A stretch of 64,000 nucleotides of DNA from positions 62,001-126,000 of the forward strand of contig NZ_SJKA01000021.1 of NCBI RefSeq assembly GCF_004331435.1, read 5' to 3'. This DNA is from Kribbella sindirgiensis (GTDB lineage Bacteria; Actinomycetota; Actinomycetes; Propionibacteriales; Kribbellaceae). The notes beneath the pieces were generated by a model. The model was given only the letters and a program-made list of their open reading frames with translations. It did not search any database and was not told where the DNA came from. The position numbers and the translations under genes were made by a program. Below are positions 41,657-51,625 of this stretch, one piece after another. Numbering within the stretch: the first letter of the stretch is position 1; every line of letters begins with the position of its first letter.

Positions 41657-42361
41657 ATGCGTAGACCGTCGGACTTTACGTCGCGGCTGGTTCGGACTGC
41701 TGCCGCGGCGGGCGAGATGCCGCCGGTCGAGAGTGATCTGCGGCATGCGATTCTGACCGGTGATCAGCCGCCGGGGACGTCGGTGCCGATCGACGAGGTC
41801 GCGGCGTTCTTCGGGGTCAGTGCGATTCCGGTGCGCGAGGCTCTGAAGACGTTGTTCGGCGAAGGGCTGGTCGAGCATCGTCCGCATGTCGGGTACCGGG
41901 TGGCGAAGCTGACGTTCCTGGAGTTCCGCGAGCTGTACGACGTACGGCAGGCGCTGGAGTCCGCGGCGCTGCGTGCGGCGGCGGTCAACGCGACCTCCGT
42001 CGACCATGACCGGATCCGGGACGCCCATGGTTCACTGGCCGATGCGGGCGCCGCGGGGGACCGTGAGTACGCCGCCGCGACCCGCCGGTTCCACTTCGCG
42101 CTGATCGAGCCGTCGGGGATGCACCGGCTGATCCGGATGTACGAGACCGCGTGGAACATCACCGAGCCGGCCCGGCCGATGTCGCGGGTCCGCACGCACG
42201 AGCGAGCCGGTTTCCACGCGGATCACGAGCGGCTGATCGCGGCGTACGTCGCCCGGGACACGGAGACGCTGATCGCCGAGTCGGAGCGGCACTACGCGCA
42301 TCTGAAGAGCGCGATCTCGGAGTTCGCCGACGACCCGGAATGCTTCGCCGACCCGGCCTGA
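41657..42361 (+). CDS. GntR-family regulator with FCD domain
   Basis: 234 residues. Winged helix at about 20-85 (VESDLRHAILTGDQPPGTSVPIDEVAAFFG..IPVREALKTL..EGLV), then an all-helical FCD ligand domain with metal-binding-type residues (ELYDVRQALE, FHFALI..SG, HADHERLIAAYVARD). FCD-GntR proteins commonly govern acid or nitrogen-compound catabolism. It lies upstream of the NCS1 permease and racemase and is separated from them by two direct repeats likely to be its operator. Confidence 0.9.
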   Translation: MRRPSDFTSRLVRTAAAAGEMPPVESDLRHAILTGDQPPGTSVPIDEVAAFFGVSAIPVREALKTLFGEGLVEHRPHVGYRVAKLTFLEFRELYDVRQALESAALRAAAVNATSVDHDRIRDAHGSLADAGAAGDREYAAATRRFHFALIEPSGMHRLIRMYETAWNITEPARPMSRVRTHERAGFHADHERLIAAYVARDTETLIAESERHYAHLKSAISEFADDPECFADPA

Positions 42362-42367
42362 AGCACG

Positions 42368-42400
42368 TTTCCTATATTTGCGCCGCTTTTCCTATATTTG
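42368..42400. promoter_or_regulatory. Direct repeats TTTCCTATATTTG, likely GntR binding sites
   Basis: Copies at 42368-42380 and 42388-42400 start exactly 20 bp apart (two helical turns) in the gap between the GntR gene and the NCS1 permease. AT-rich in a GC-rich context. Confidence 0.6.
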
Positions 42401-42509
42401 AGCGGAAACCGGGCGTTCACCGTGGACGTCATTCCGCGCAACACGCTATTCCTAGCTTCGGTTCACTGGCCGCGCGATCCGCCCGCGGCCCGGTCCGGAG
42501 GAGCACAGC

Positions 42510-43967
42510 ATGGTGACCGAACTAGCGGCGAAGCGCGACTACCACCCGCGGCTGACCAACGAGGACCTCGCGCCGCTGAAGCAGCAGACCTGGCGCAGTT
42601 ACAACATCTTCGCGTTCTGGATGTCCGACGTGCACAGTGTCGGCGGTTATCTCACCGCGGGGAGTTTGTTCGCGCTCGGCCTGACCAGTTGGCAGGTATT
42701 CGTCTGCCTGATCGCCGGTATCTGCATCGTGCAATTCTTCTGCAACCTGGTCGCAAAACCGAGCCAGCTCGCGGGTGTTCCGTACCCGGTGATCAGCCGG
42801 GTCTCGTTCGGCGTCCTGGGGGCGAATATCCCGGCCATCATTCGCGGCCTGATCGCCGTCGCCTGGTACGGCGTGCAGACCTTCCTGGCGGCCGAGTCGC
42901 TGAACATCGTCTTCCTCAAGCTCTGGCCCGGACTGGCTCCGTGGGCGGACAAGGACGTGCACGGCTTCGCCGGTCTGTCGGTGCTCGGCTACGTCAGCTT
43001 CGTGATCCTGTGGGTCGCCCAGGCCGCGCTGTTCTGGCGCGGGATGGAGAGCATCCGGAAGTTCATCGACCTGGCCGGCCCGGCCGTCTACGTGACGATG
43101 CTGCTGCTGTGCGTGTACCTGTTGGTCAAGTCCGACTTCACCATCGATCTCAACCTGTCGAACCACAGCCTGTCCGGGTGGGCCACGATCGGCACGATGC
43201 TGAGCGCGATCGCGCTGGTCGTCTCGTACTTCTCCGGCCCGATGCTGAACTTCGGCGACTTCGCCCGCTACGGACGCAGCTTCCAGAGCGTGCGGAAGGG
43301 CAACTTCTGGGGCCTGCCGATCAACTTCGTCTTCTTCTCACTCCTCACCGTGCTCACCGCGGGCGCGACGGTTCCCGTGTACGGCGAGCTTCTGACGGAC
43401 CCGATCAAGACCGTGGAGCGGATCGACAGCACGTTCGCGATCCTGCTCGGCGCGGCGACCTTCGTGACCGCGACCGTGGGGATCAACATCGTCGCGAACT
43501 TCATCTCGCCGGCGTTCGACTTCTCGCACGTCAGCCCGCAGAAGATCAGCTGGCGGATGGGCGGCATGATCGCGGCCGTCGGCTCGGTCCTCCTGACGCC
43601 GTGGAACTGGTACAACAACGACACGGCGATCCACTACACGCTGGGCATCCTCGGCGCGTTGATCGGCCCGCTGTTCGGCATCCTGATCGCGGACTTCTAC
43701 CTGATCCGTCGGCAGAAAGTGGTTGTCGACGACCTGTTCACCCTCGACGAGGACGGCGCGTACTACTACCGCAAGGGCTACAACCCGGTCGCCGTCCAGT
43801 CCGTGATCGCCGCCGGTGTGGTCTCGGTGGCGTCGGTCCTCGTGCCCCGCTGGGTCGGCGACGGACTCTGGATCAGCGACTACAGCTGGTTCATCGGCTG
43901 CGGTGTCGGCTTCGCCGTCTACACGGTCCTCGCGCGCCGGGCCGGTGTGGCGGCCGAGCAGGCGTGA
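42510..43967 (+). CDS. NCS1-family nucleobase/allantoin:cation symporter
   Basis: 485 residues with twelve predicted membrane segments. Begins with the cytosolic LAAKRDYHPRLTNEDLAPL, then QQTWRSYNIFAFWMSDVHSVGGY, the conserved NCS1 first-helix region, and VAWYGVQTFLAAESL. These match allantoin, uracil or hydantoin permeases (PucI, Mhp1). SD GGAGG before the ATG. It is followed at once by a hydantoin/allantoin racemase (GTGA or ATG start), so the likely substrate is a 5-substituted hydantoin or allantoin. Confidence 0.9.
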   Translation: MVTELAAKRDYHPRLTNEDLAPLKQQTWRSYNIFAFWMSDVHSVGGYLTAGSLFALGLTSWQVFVCLIAGICIVQFFCNLVAKPSQLAGVPYPVISRVSFGVLGANIPAIIRGLIAVAWYGVQTFLAAESLNIVFLKLWPGLAPWADKDVHGFAGLSVLGYVSFVILWVAQAALFWRGMESIRKFIDLAGPAVYVTMLLLCVYLLVKSDFTIDLNLSNHSLSGWATIGTMLSAIALVVSYFSGPMLNFGDFARYGRSFQSVRKGNFWGLPINFVFFSLLTVLTAGATVPVYGELLTDPIKTVERIDSTFAILLGAATFVTATVGINIVANFISPAFDFSHVSPQKISWRMGGMIAAVGSVLLTPWNWYNNDTAIHYTLGILGALIGPLFGILIADFYLIRRQKVVVDDLFTLDEDGAYYYRKGYNPVAVQSVIAAGVVSVASVLVPRWVGDGLWISDYSWFIGCGVGFAVYTVLARRAGVAAEQA

Positions 43968-43972
43968 CGACG

Positions 43973-44676
43973 ATGCGGATCAAGGTCATCAACCCCAACA
44001 CCACCGCGTCGATGACCGCCCTGATCGGCGACTGCGCTCGTGCGGTCGCCGGTCCGGGGGTGCTCGTCGACGCGGTCAGTCCCCGGCAGGGACCGCCGGC
44101 CATCGAGAGTCACGTCGACGACGCACTCGCCATACCGGGTCTGCTGCAGGAGATCGCGGACGGTGAAGCGGCCGGGTACGACGGGTACGTCATCGCGTGC
44201 TTCGGCGATCCGGGGCTGAAGGCGGCGCGGGAGCTCGCCCGCGGGCCGGTCGTCGGCATCGCCGAGGCCGGCATGCGTACGGCGTCGTACCTGGGCCGCG
44301 GGTTCAGCGTCGTCACGACGCTGGCCCGGACCGTCGGTCATGCGCACGATCTGGCCGAGGAGTACGGCGTTGCGCGGCAGTGCCGGGGAATCCACGCGTG
44401 CGAGATCCCCGTCCTTGCTCTGGAGACGGATCCGCACGCGCGGGGCACGATCCTCCGGGCGTGTGAGGAGGCGCTGGCGCTCGACGGTTCGGACGCCATC
44501 GTGCTGGGCTGCGCCGGTATGGCCGATCTGTGTCACGACCTGTCGGCCGCGCTCGGGGTGAGCGTGATCGACGGGGTGGCGGCGGCGACGACCACGGTCG
44601 AGATGCTGGTCCGCATGCGGCTCAGGACCGGCAAACTCGGCGAGTTCGCCCCACACCACCGCCCCGAGCGCGTCGG

Positions 44677-44680
<4 letters not shown>
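43973..44680 (+). CDS. Hydantoin/allantoin racemase (Asp/Glu racemase superfamily)
   Basis: 235 residues from the ATG at 43973; a GTG at 43964 overlapping the permease stop (GTGA) is an alternative start. These enzymes interconvert enantiomers of hydantoins or allantoin by two cysteines: the Cys in VIACFGDPGL (about 74) and that in IVLGCAGMADL (about 180) are both present, with the conserved start MRIKVINPNTTASMT. Together with the NCS1 permease it forms a small uptake-and-racemise module; no hydantoinase is present in the window. The stop overlaps the convergent aminopeptidase gene by 4 bp. Confidence 0.88.
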
Positions 44681-46113
<1,433 letters not shown>

Positions 46114-46161
46114 CGTCGACCAGTCCTCTTCTCGGCGCGGCGGTGGTGGCGCCGGTCGTGG

Positions 46162-46590
46162 CTACGGGTGCAGTTGGTCCCCGCGCAGCGTGCCGCTGCC
46201 GGTGCCGTTGTCCGGCAGCGCCTCGGCGGGGTCGGAACCGATGCGGGTGATCGCATTGTCCTCGTCCACGAAGACTACGCTCGGCTCGAAAACCTTCGCC
46301 TCGGCGGTGTCGAACATCCCGTACGCGATCAGGATCACCAGGTCACCCGGGTGGATCAGGTGCGCCGCGGCCCCGTTGATCCCGACGATCCCGGACCCGC
46401 GCGGCCCTTCGATCAGGTACGTCGACAGCCGCTGACCGTTGGTGACGTCGACGATGTCCACCTTCTCGCCGGGCAGCAGGTCGGCCGCGTCCATCAGGTC
46501 GGCGTCCAGCGTGCACGACCCGACGTAGTCCAGGTCGGCCTGCGTCACCGTCGCCCGGTGCACCTTCGACTTCATCATTTCCCGCCACAT
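46162..46590 (-). CDS. panD: Aspartate 1-decarboxylase
   Basis: 142 residues from the ATG at 46590 (MWREMMKSK), chosen because it places the self-cleavage site exactly at the canonical Gly24-Ser25 (DYVGSCTLD); two earlier ATGs are possible. PanD makes beta-alanine for pantothenate and CoA; cleavage at G24-S25 gives the pyruvoyl group. The active-site lysine K9 (SKVHRATVT), R54 region LSTYLIEGPRGSG and NGAAAHLIHPGDLVILIAYG are all intact. No other pan gene is in the window. The region upstream carries a dispersed palindrome at 46693-46762. Confidence 0.95.
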   Translation of the reverse strand: MWREMMKSKVHRATVTQADLDYVGSCTLDADLMDAADLLPGEKVDIVDVTNGQRLSTYLIEGPRGSGIVGINGAAAHLIHPGDLVILIAYGMFDTAEAKVFEPSVVFVDEDNAITRIGSDPAEALPDNGTGSGTLRGDQLHP

Positions 46591-46692
46591 GGCCGCCATG
46601 ATCCGGCCCACGCCGCGTCCTGTCAGTGGCCACCGTCACCCAACCGGTTCAGCCCGCTCGCACCGGGTGCGGTCGGCAGCTGTCACCACGGG

Positions 46693-46762
46693 GGATATCC
46701 ACTCGCGTGGTGGGTTCTCCCCTCGCATAACAGCAGAGAACCCCCAACCCGAGGGGATATCC
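46693..46762. repeat. Dispersed 70-bp palindromic element, copy 1
   Basis: Two 27-bp arms (46693-46719 and 46736-46762) pair with four mismatches around a 16-nt loop (CCCTCGCATAACAGCA). Both ends are GGATATCC and the inner arms are GGGTTCTC/GAGAACCC. A second copy with identical 27/16/27 lengths lies at 59299-59368. In addition, CCCCTCG in the loop can pair with CGAGGGG in the right arm. The 495-bp intergenic space 46591-47085 otherwise holds a G/T-rich tract (46763-46837) and a second hairpin (46838-46924). Confidence 0.8.
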
Positions 46763-46837
46763 GGCCTTGTGTTGGTTGTGTGGGCGTGGGTGCTGCCGGG
46801 TTGGTGCTTGGGTGGTTGTGCTGTGGGTTTGTGCAGG

Positions 46838-46924
46838 TCGACAGTACGTATACGTCCACTGTCCGGCGATCAAGCCTGCCGGCCGGTGCGGACAGGCAGG
46901 TAGTAGATGCATACGTACTGTCGA
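46838..46924. repeat. 14-bp inverted repeat with inner hairpin in the panD upstream region
   Basis: TCGACAGTACGTAT (46838-46851) and ATACGTACTGTCGA (46911-46924) are exact inverse repeats; between them CCTGCC and GGCAGG form an inner stem. The right arm and its flank (46912-46932) match 59460-59480 in 17 of 21 positions, so this belongs to the same dispersed element as the palindrome. Confidence 0.65.
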
Positions 46925-47085
46925 GTTGCCGGTTTCGGCGGGCTGTGGCTGCCCGTGAGCGTGGTCAGCCGGTTGCCGGGGGAGCAGACACCTTCTGGGT
47001 GCGGCGGACAGGTCAGCCGGATGACCGGCTCTTGTGACTGAGCAGCTGATATGGAGTGAGCGGCGGTGGGGGCGCTGGCGCGGGG

Positions 47086-49269
47086 TCAGTGGTTGGCGAG
47101 TTGGGGGTTGGGGGTGTGGTCGGTGGTGGGCCGGCGGCGGAGGGAGTCGCCTTCTACGTCGACGTTCGGGAGGAGCCGGTCCAGCCAGGTGGGGAGGTAC
47201 CAGGCGCGGCGGCCGAGCAGCGCCATCACGGCCGGTACGACGGTCATCCGGACCACGAACGCGTCGATCAGGACCGCGAGGGCCAGTGCGAAGCCCATCT
47301 CCCGGATCAGCGTCTCGCCGGACAGGATGAACCCGGAGAACACCGCGGTCATGATCACCGCGGCCGCGGTCACCACCCGGGCCCCGTGCGCGAACCCGTC
47401 GACGACCGCCGCCCGCGGTGCGGCTCCGTGGACGTGTTGCTCGCGCATCCGCGTCACCAGGAAGATCTGGTAGTCCATCGCGAGCCCGAACACCACCCCG
47501 ATCAGGAAGATCGGCAGCATGCTGATCACCGGCCCGGTCTGTCCTGTGATGCCGAACAGCCCGGCCAGCCAGCCCCACTGGAACACCGCGACCAGCGCGC
47601 CGAACGTCGCCACGACGGTGAGCAGGAACCCGAGTGTCGCCTTCAACGGCACCAGGATCGAGCGGAACACCAGCATCAGCAGCAGGAACGCGAGCCCGAT
47701 GATCAGCGACAGGTACGGCAGCAGCGCGCCACCGAGCTTGTTCGAGATGTCGATGCTGACCGCGGTCGCCCCGGTGACCGCCACCTCGGCGCGATCGCGG
47801 TCGGGCATCGACCGGATCGCCTCGACCAGGTCCTTGGTCTGCTGCGTACTCGGGCCGCTCGACGGGATCACGGTCAGCAACGCCGTGTTCCCGGCCGGGT
47901 TGAAGACCGGTGGTGTCACCATCGTCACGTCCGGCAGCCCGCGGACCGCGGCTGCGGTCGCGGTGGCGGCCGTCTGCGGATCGGTGGACGCGCCGGCGTC
48001 CACGACCACCATCAGCGGCCCGTTGAAGCCGGGCCCGAAGCCCTCGGAGAGCATCTCGTACGCCTTGCGCTGGGTCGAGTCGGGTGCGGCCGTGCTGTCG
48101 TCGGGCAGCCCGAGTTCGAGGTCGGTCGCCGGGATCGCGAGCGTGCCGAGGCCGATCACGGTCACCACCAGCACCGCCAGCGGACGGCGGGTGATGAAGC
48201 CTGCCCAGCGGCGGCCGATCGTCGTCCGTCCGGCCGCTTCCGGATCGCCGCCGCGGAGGCCGGGAATCCGGCCGCCGAGAACCCGCCGCCCCGCGAACCC
48301 GAGCAGCGCCGGCAGCAGGGTGAGGGCGATCGCGACCGCGACGACCACGGTGAACGCCGCCGCCAGGCCCATCTGGGTGAGGAACGGGATGTCGACCACG
48401 AACAGTCCGGCCAGCGCGATCACCACGGTCAGACCGGCGAAGACCACGGCCGAGCCGGCGGTACCGACCGCGCGCCCGACGGCCTCCTCGGGCTCCAGCC
48501 CGGTGCTCAGCTCGTGCCGGTAGCGGGACATGATGAAGAGCGCGTAGTCGATCGACACCGCGAGGCCGATCATCAGCGCGAGGATCGGCGTACCGGATCC
48601 GATGTCGACGAAACCGCTGATGGTCGAGATGGCGGTGACGCCGAGGCCTACCCCGATGATTGCCGACAGCAACGGTAGGCCGGCGGCGATCAGCGAGCCG
48701 AACGTGATCAGCAGGACGACGGCGGCCACGCCGATACCGATCACTTCGGTGAGCGGCTGCTCGCCCTGCCCTTGCAGCGCGTCGCCGCCGAACTCGACGG
48801 TGAGGCCGGCCGCGCGCGCCGGTTCGACCGCGTCGGCGACCGCCTGCTGCGCTTCGGGGGTGATCTCCTGAGCGGTGACCTTGTAGGTGACCTGCGCGTA
48901 GCCGGTGCGGCCGTCGGCGGAGATCGCCTTGGCGGCAAAGGGATCCACGACGCGGGCGACCTGGGGCGCGACCGCGATCCGGTCCAGGGTCTGCCGCACC
49001 TGTGGCGAGTCGGTGAGCTTCTGACCGGCAGGCGCCTGGAACACGATCCGGGCGGTCGCGGCATCGGCGCCGGCCTGTGGGAAGCGGTCGTTGAGCAGGT
49101 CCGCGGCACGCTGCGACTCGGTGCCGGGGATCGAGAAGCCGTTGGCGGTCGGGCCGGAGAGCGTGCCTGCACCGACTGCTCCGGCAGCCAGGAGTCCCAG
49201 CCAGATCAGGAGCACCAACCGGCGGCGGCGGAACGCGAATCGGCCGAGCCGATAGAGGTACGTAGCCAT
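47086..49269 (-). CDS. MMPL/RND-family membrane transporter
   Basis: 727 residues: two halves, each with a membrane helix, a soluble extracellular domain and five more helices. Seen: LYRLGRFAFRRRRLVLLIWL start, VVLLITFGSLIAAGLPLLSAI, SIDYALFIMSRYRHEL (the proton-relay Asp-Tyr pair) in half 1 and FGLAMDYQIFLVTRMREQHV in half 2. Actinobacterial MMPL proteins export lipids or hydrophobic metabolites. It lies 84 bp upstream of a two-component pair on the same strand (response regulator stop at 49354), so the system may regulate it. Confidence 0.92.
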   Translation of the reverse strand: MATYLYRLGRFAFRRRRLVLLIWLGLLAAGAVGAGTLSGPTANGFSIPGTESQRAADLLNDRFPQAGADAATARIVFQAPAGQKLTDSPQVRQTLDRIAVAPQVARVVDPFAAKAISADGRTGYAQVTYKVTAQEITPEAQQAVADAVEPARAAGLTVEFGGDALQGQGEQPLTEVIGIGVAAVVLLITFGSLIAAGLPLLSAIIGVGLGVTAISTISGFVDIGSGTPILALMIGLAVSIDYALFIMSRYRHELSTGLEPEEAVGRAVGTAGSAVVFAGLTVVIALAGLFVVDIPFLTQMGLAAAFTVVVAVAIALTLLPALLGFAGRRVLGGRIPGLRGGDPEAAGRTTIGRRWAGFITRRPLAVLVVTVIGLGTLAIPATDLELGLPDDSTAAPDSTQRKAYEMLSEGFGPGFNGPLMVVVDAGASTDPQTAATATAAAVRGLPDVTMVTPPVFNPAGNTALLTVIPSSGPSTQQTKDLVEAIRSMPDRDRAEVAVTGATAVSIDISNKLGGALLPYLSLIIGLAFLLLMLVFRSILVPLKATLGFLLTVVATFGALVAVFQWGWLAGLFGITGQTGPVISMLPIFLIGVVFGLAMDYQIFLVTRMREQHVHGAAPRAAVVDGFAHGARVVTAAAVIMTAVFSGFILSGETLIREMGFALALAVLIDAFVVRMTVVPAVMALLGRRAWYLPTWLDRLLPNVDVEGDSLRRRPTTDHTPNPQLANH

Positions 49270-49353
49270 GCGACCGATGCTCCCGGCGCGGGGCCGTCGC
49301 TCGCGTCTGCTCCCGGTGGGCTTCTCGCCGTACCGCGTTCGCCGTACCTGCTA

Positions 49354-50031
49354 CTACGCCTGCGGTACGCCGGGACGCACGAGGCCGGTCTGGTACGCCA
49401 GGACGACGAGCTGCGCGCGGTCGCGGCAGTCGAGCTTCACCATCGCGCGGTTCACGTGGGTCTTCGCCGTCGACGGGGAGAGCACGAGGCGTTCGGCGAT
49501 CTCGTCGTTGGACAGGCCGAGGGCGACCAGGCCGACGATCTCGCGTTCGCGGTCGGTGAGGGCGTCGAGGACCGTGGGCCCGACCGGGGTGCCGGGGGTG
49601 GGTTCGGCGAGGAAGCGGTTGATCAGGCCGCGGACGGCCTTCGGGGACAGCAGGGCGTCGCCGCGCGCGACCACGCGGATGGCGTCGATCAGCTCGGCCG
49701 GCTCGACGCTCTTGCCGAGGAAGCCGCTGGCGCCGGCGCGGATCGCGTCGAACACGTACTCGTCGACCTCGAACGTGGTCAGGATCAGCACCTTCACACC
49801 CGCCAGCGCCTCGTCCGCGGTGATCATCCGGGTCGCCGCGAGGCCGTCGACCTCGGGCATCCGGATGTCCATCAGCACCACGTCGGCCCGCTCGGACCGC
49901 GCCAACTCGACCGCTTCCCGCCCGTCCGCCGCCTCAGCAACGACCTGCAGGTCCGGCGCCGATCCGACCAGCACGCGGAACCCGCTCCGGATCAACGTCT
50001 GGTCGTCCGCCAGCAACACTCTGATCGTCAC
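49354..50031 (-). CDS. NarL/LuxR-family response regulator
   Basis: 225 residues from the GTG at 50031 (VTIRVLLADDQ). Receiver domain with phospho-acceptor D55 (VVLMDIRMPEVDG), acidic D9-D10, and the switch Thr/Lys in LILTTFEVDEYV and GFLGKSVEP. C-terminal LuxR HTH: LTDREREIVGLVALGLSNDEIAERLVLSPSTAKTHVNRAMVKL. Partner of the histidine kinase at 49934-51211. Its N-terminal 98 nt overlap the kinase gene in another frame, more than usual for such pairs. Confidence 0.93.
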   Translation of the reverse strand: MTIRVLLADDQTLIRSGFRVLVGSAPDLQVVAEAADGREAVELARSERADVVLMDIRMPEVDGLAATRMITADEALAGVKVLILTTFEVDEYVFDAIRAGASGFLGKSVEPAELIDAIRVVARGDALLSPKAVRGLINRFLAEPTPGTPVGPTVLDALTDREREIVGLVALGLSNDEIAERLVLSPSTAKTHVNRAMVKLDCRDRAQLVVLAYQTGLVRPGVPQA

Positions 50032-51211
50032 CCACAACTCCCGTCTCCAGAGGCAGCACAGCATGTACGGCGAACCCGCTCGACGGGCCCGGCCCGGTGC
50101 GTAGTGTGCCGCCGACGGCGGCGACCCGCTCTCGCATCCCGATGAGCCCATGGCCGCCACCCGGTTGGGTAGTCGACTCCCCAAGCGGGGAAGCCTGGCC
50201 GGTATCGGTGACCTCGACCGTCAGACCACCTGCAGCGCGGGTGATGCGGACGCGGGCGGACGCACCGGGAGCGTGTTTGAGGACGTTGGTGAGGGACTCC
50301 TGGACGACGCGGTACGCCGTGAGTTCTATGACGTCCGGGAGTGTGCCCGTGGACGCAGGTGGTATCCAGTCGACCTTCACGCCGGCTGCGGTGAAGGAGT
50401 GGATGAGGGTGTCCAGTTCGTGCAGCGACGGCGCGGGGGCCGTAGGCAGCGGCGAACCAGACCTACGCAGTACGCCGAGGAGCACTGTCAGCTCCTGGAG
50501 CACGGTGCGGCCGCCGGAGCGCACCAGGGCCATGGCTCGTTCGGCCTCGTCGGGCTGACTCCGAAGTACATGTGCCGCGACGCCGGCCTGCACGTTCATC
50601 AGCGCGATGTGGTGCGCGATCACGTCGTGGAGTTCGTGGGCGATACGCAGTCGCTCCTCGATGACCCGCCGCTGCGCCTCTTCGTCACGCGACCGTTCGG
50701 CTCGCAGGGCCCGTTCCTCGAGTTCCAGCAGGTACGCCCGGCGGTTCCGCACCGCCTCGCCGATCGCGCCAGAGAACAGCACGAAGAAGACCAGGCCCAG
50801 GTTGTCGAGGACATCCCCGCCGACGAACAAGACCTCGACGACCAGCGTGACCAGTGCCGTGGCGATCACCGCGACACACCTGGTCAGCCGATCCTTCGAC
50901 ATCACGACGGTGTAGACCGCGACGCCCATGAAGGCCACGATCGGGCTCTTGGCCTGCTCGGCGATCACGAATGCGCTCGCGACGGCGGTGGTGACCACCA
51001 GGACCGCGAGCGGCGCCCGGCGCCGGAACGTGAGCGCGGCCGCACCCATGACGGCCAGCAGCACCACCGTCACGTTCAGCTCGATCCGTTCGCCGACGTG
51101 CTTGCCGCCTGGCACCAGCAGATTGATCAGCAGGAGCGCAAGGGCAAGCGCAAGGTCCAGCGCCAGCGGGTGCCGACTGCAGGCACGGCAGAACCTGATG
51201 AGCCGTTCCAT
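49934..51211 (-). CDS. NarL-type sensor histidine kinase (HisKA_3), with an unusual C-terminal overlap
   Basis: 425 residues. Four to six N-terminal membrane helices (about 15-150, including LALALALLLINLLV), then the HisKA_3 dimerisation helix with the phospho-accepting His in LRIAHELHDVIAHHIALMNV (about 195-215) and a HATPase domain (ESLTNVLKHAPGASA N-box; GHGLIGMRERVAAVGG). The last 30 or so residues (about VGDDQSVAGGRPDVDPER...) come from reading 98 nt into the response-regulator gene and have no homology expected for kinases, so the natural stop was probably lost. The core is intact and probably functional. Confidence 0.9.
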   Translation of the reverse strand: MERLIRFCRACSRHPLALDLALALALLLINLLVPGGKHVGERIELNVTVVLLAVMGAAALTFRRRAPLAVLVVTTAVASAFVIAEQAKSPIVAFMGVAVYTVVMSKDRLTRCVAVIATALVTLVVEVLFVGGDVLDNLGLVFFVLFSGAIGEAVRNRRAYLLELEERALRAERSRDEEAQRRVIEERLRIAHELHDVIAHHIALMNVQAGVAAHVLRSQPDEAERAMALVRSGGRTVLQELTVLLGVLRRSGSPLPTAPAPSLHELDTLIHSFTAAGVKVDWIPPASTGTLPDVIELTAYRVVQESLTNVLKHAPGASARVRITRAAGGLTVEVTDTGQASPLGESTTQPGGGHGLIGMRERVAAVGGTLRTGPGPSSGFAVHAVLPLETGVVGDDQSVAGGRPDVDPERVPRAGRIGAGPAGRC

Positions 51212-51261
51212 TCCTTCACAGTACGTGCCCGGCCGAAGGAGCGCGTCGTCCTGCAGCCGTA

Positions 51262-51295
51262 TGACCGCCGTACCGCAACCGCGGTACGGCGGTCA
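51262..51295 (-). terminator. 15-bp perfect terminator hairpin overlapping a stop codon
   Basis: TGACCGCCGTACCGC (51262-51276) and GCGGTACGGCGGTCA (51281-51295), loop AACC. The stop codon of the 110-residue gene (51293-51295) is the first triplet of the stem as transcribed. It closes the OtsA-kinase operon before the two-component genes. Confidence 0.85.
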
Positions 51296-51625
51296 GAGGA
51301 ACTCGCGGAGTGCGGCGACCGGGTCGGGGGCTGCGAGGAGGCGGGTGCCGCGCGGAAGCAGGACCAGCACTCCGCTGTGGGCGCGGGTTGCCACCAATGC
51401 GCGCTCCCAGACCAGGGTCGTCTGCAGCGCGACGGCGTCGTAGACCCCGGAGTGCGGGTCCGACCAGCGCGGGTTGCCGAAGCGGGCACGGAGTTGCTTG
51501 CGAACCCTGCCGTACGCGGTCTGGTCGCCGATCGCGACCCCCGCGAAGACAGCTCCGAAGATGCTGCCGGCGAGCTCGAAGGGGTCGGCGTCGAGCATCT
51601 GCCCGATATCGGTGTTGTAGGGCAT
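51293..51625 (-). CDS. Hypothetical protein, 110 residues, coupled to the FGGY kinase
   Basis: ATG at 51625 shares one base with the kinase stop (TGATG), giving translational coupling. The protein (MPYNTDIGQMLDADPF..) has no signal or membrane segment and is predicted to be alpha/beta: LAGSIFGAVFAGVAIGDQTAYGRV, then LVWERALVATRAHSGVLVLLPRG with a long hydrophobic strand pair. I do not recognise a family. Last gene of the operon, directly terminated by a hairpin that includes its stop codon. Confidence 0.6.
   Translation of the reverse strand: MPYNTDIGQMLDADPFELAGSIFGAVFAGVAIGDQTAYGRVRKQLRARFGNPRWSDPHSGVYDAVALQTTLVWERALVATRAHSGVLVLLPRGTRLLAAPDPVAALREFL

Noticed and set aside
49354..50184. A 276-residue response regulator with an N-terminal extension
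   Set aside because: The receiver domain begins at VTIRVLLADDQ (GTG 50031). The 51 extra residues come from kinase-coding DNA.
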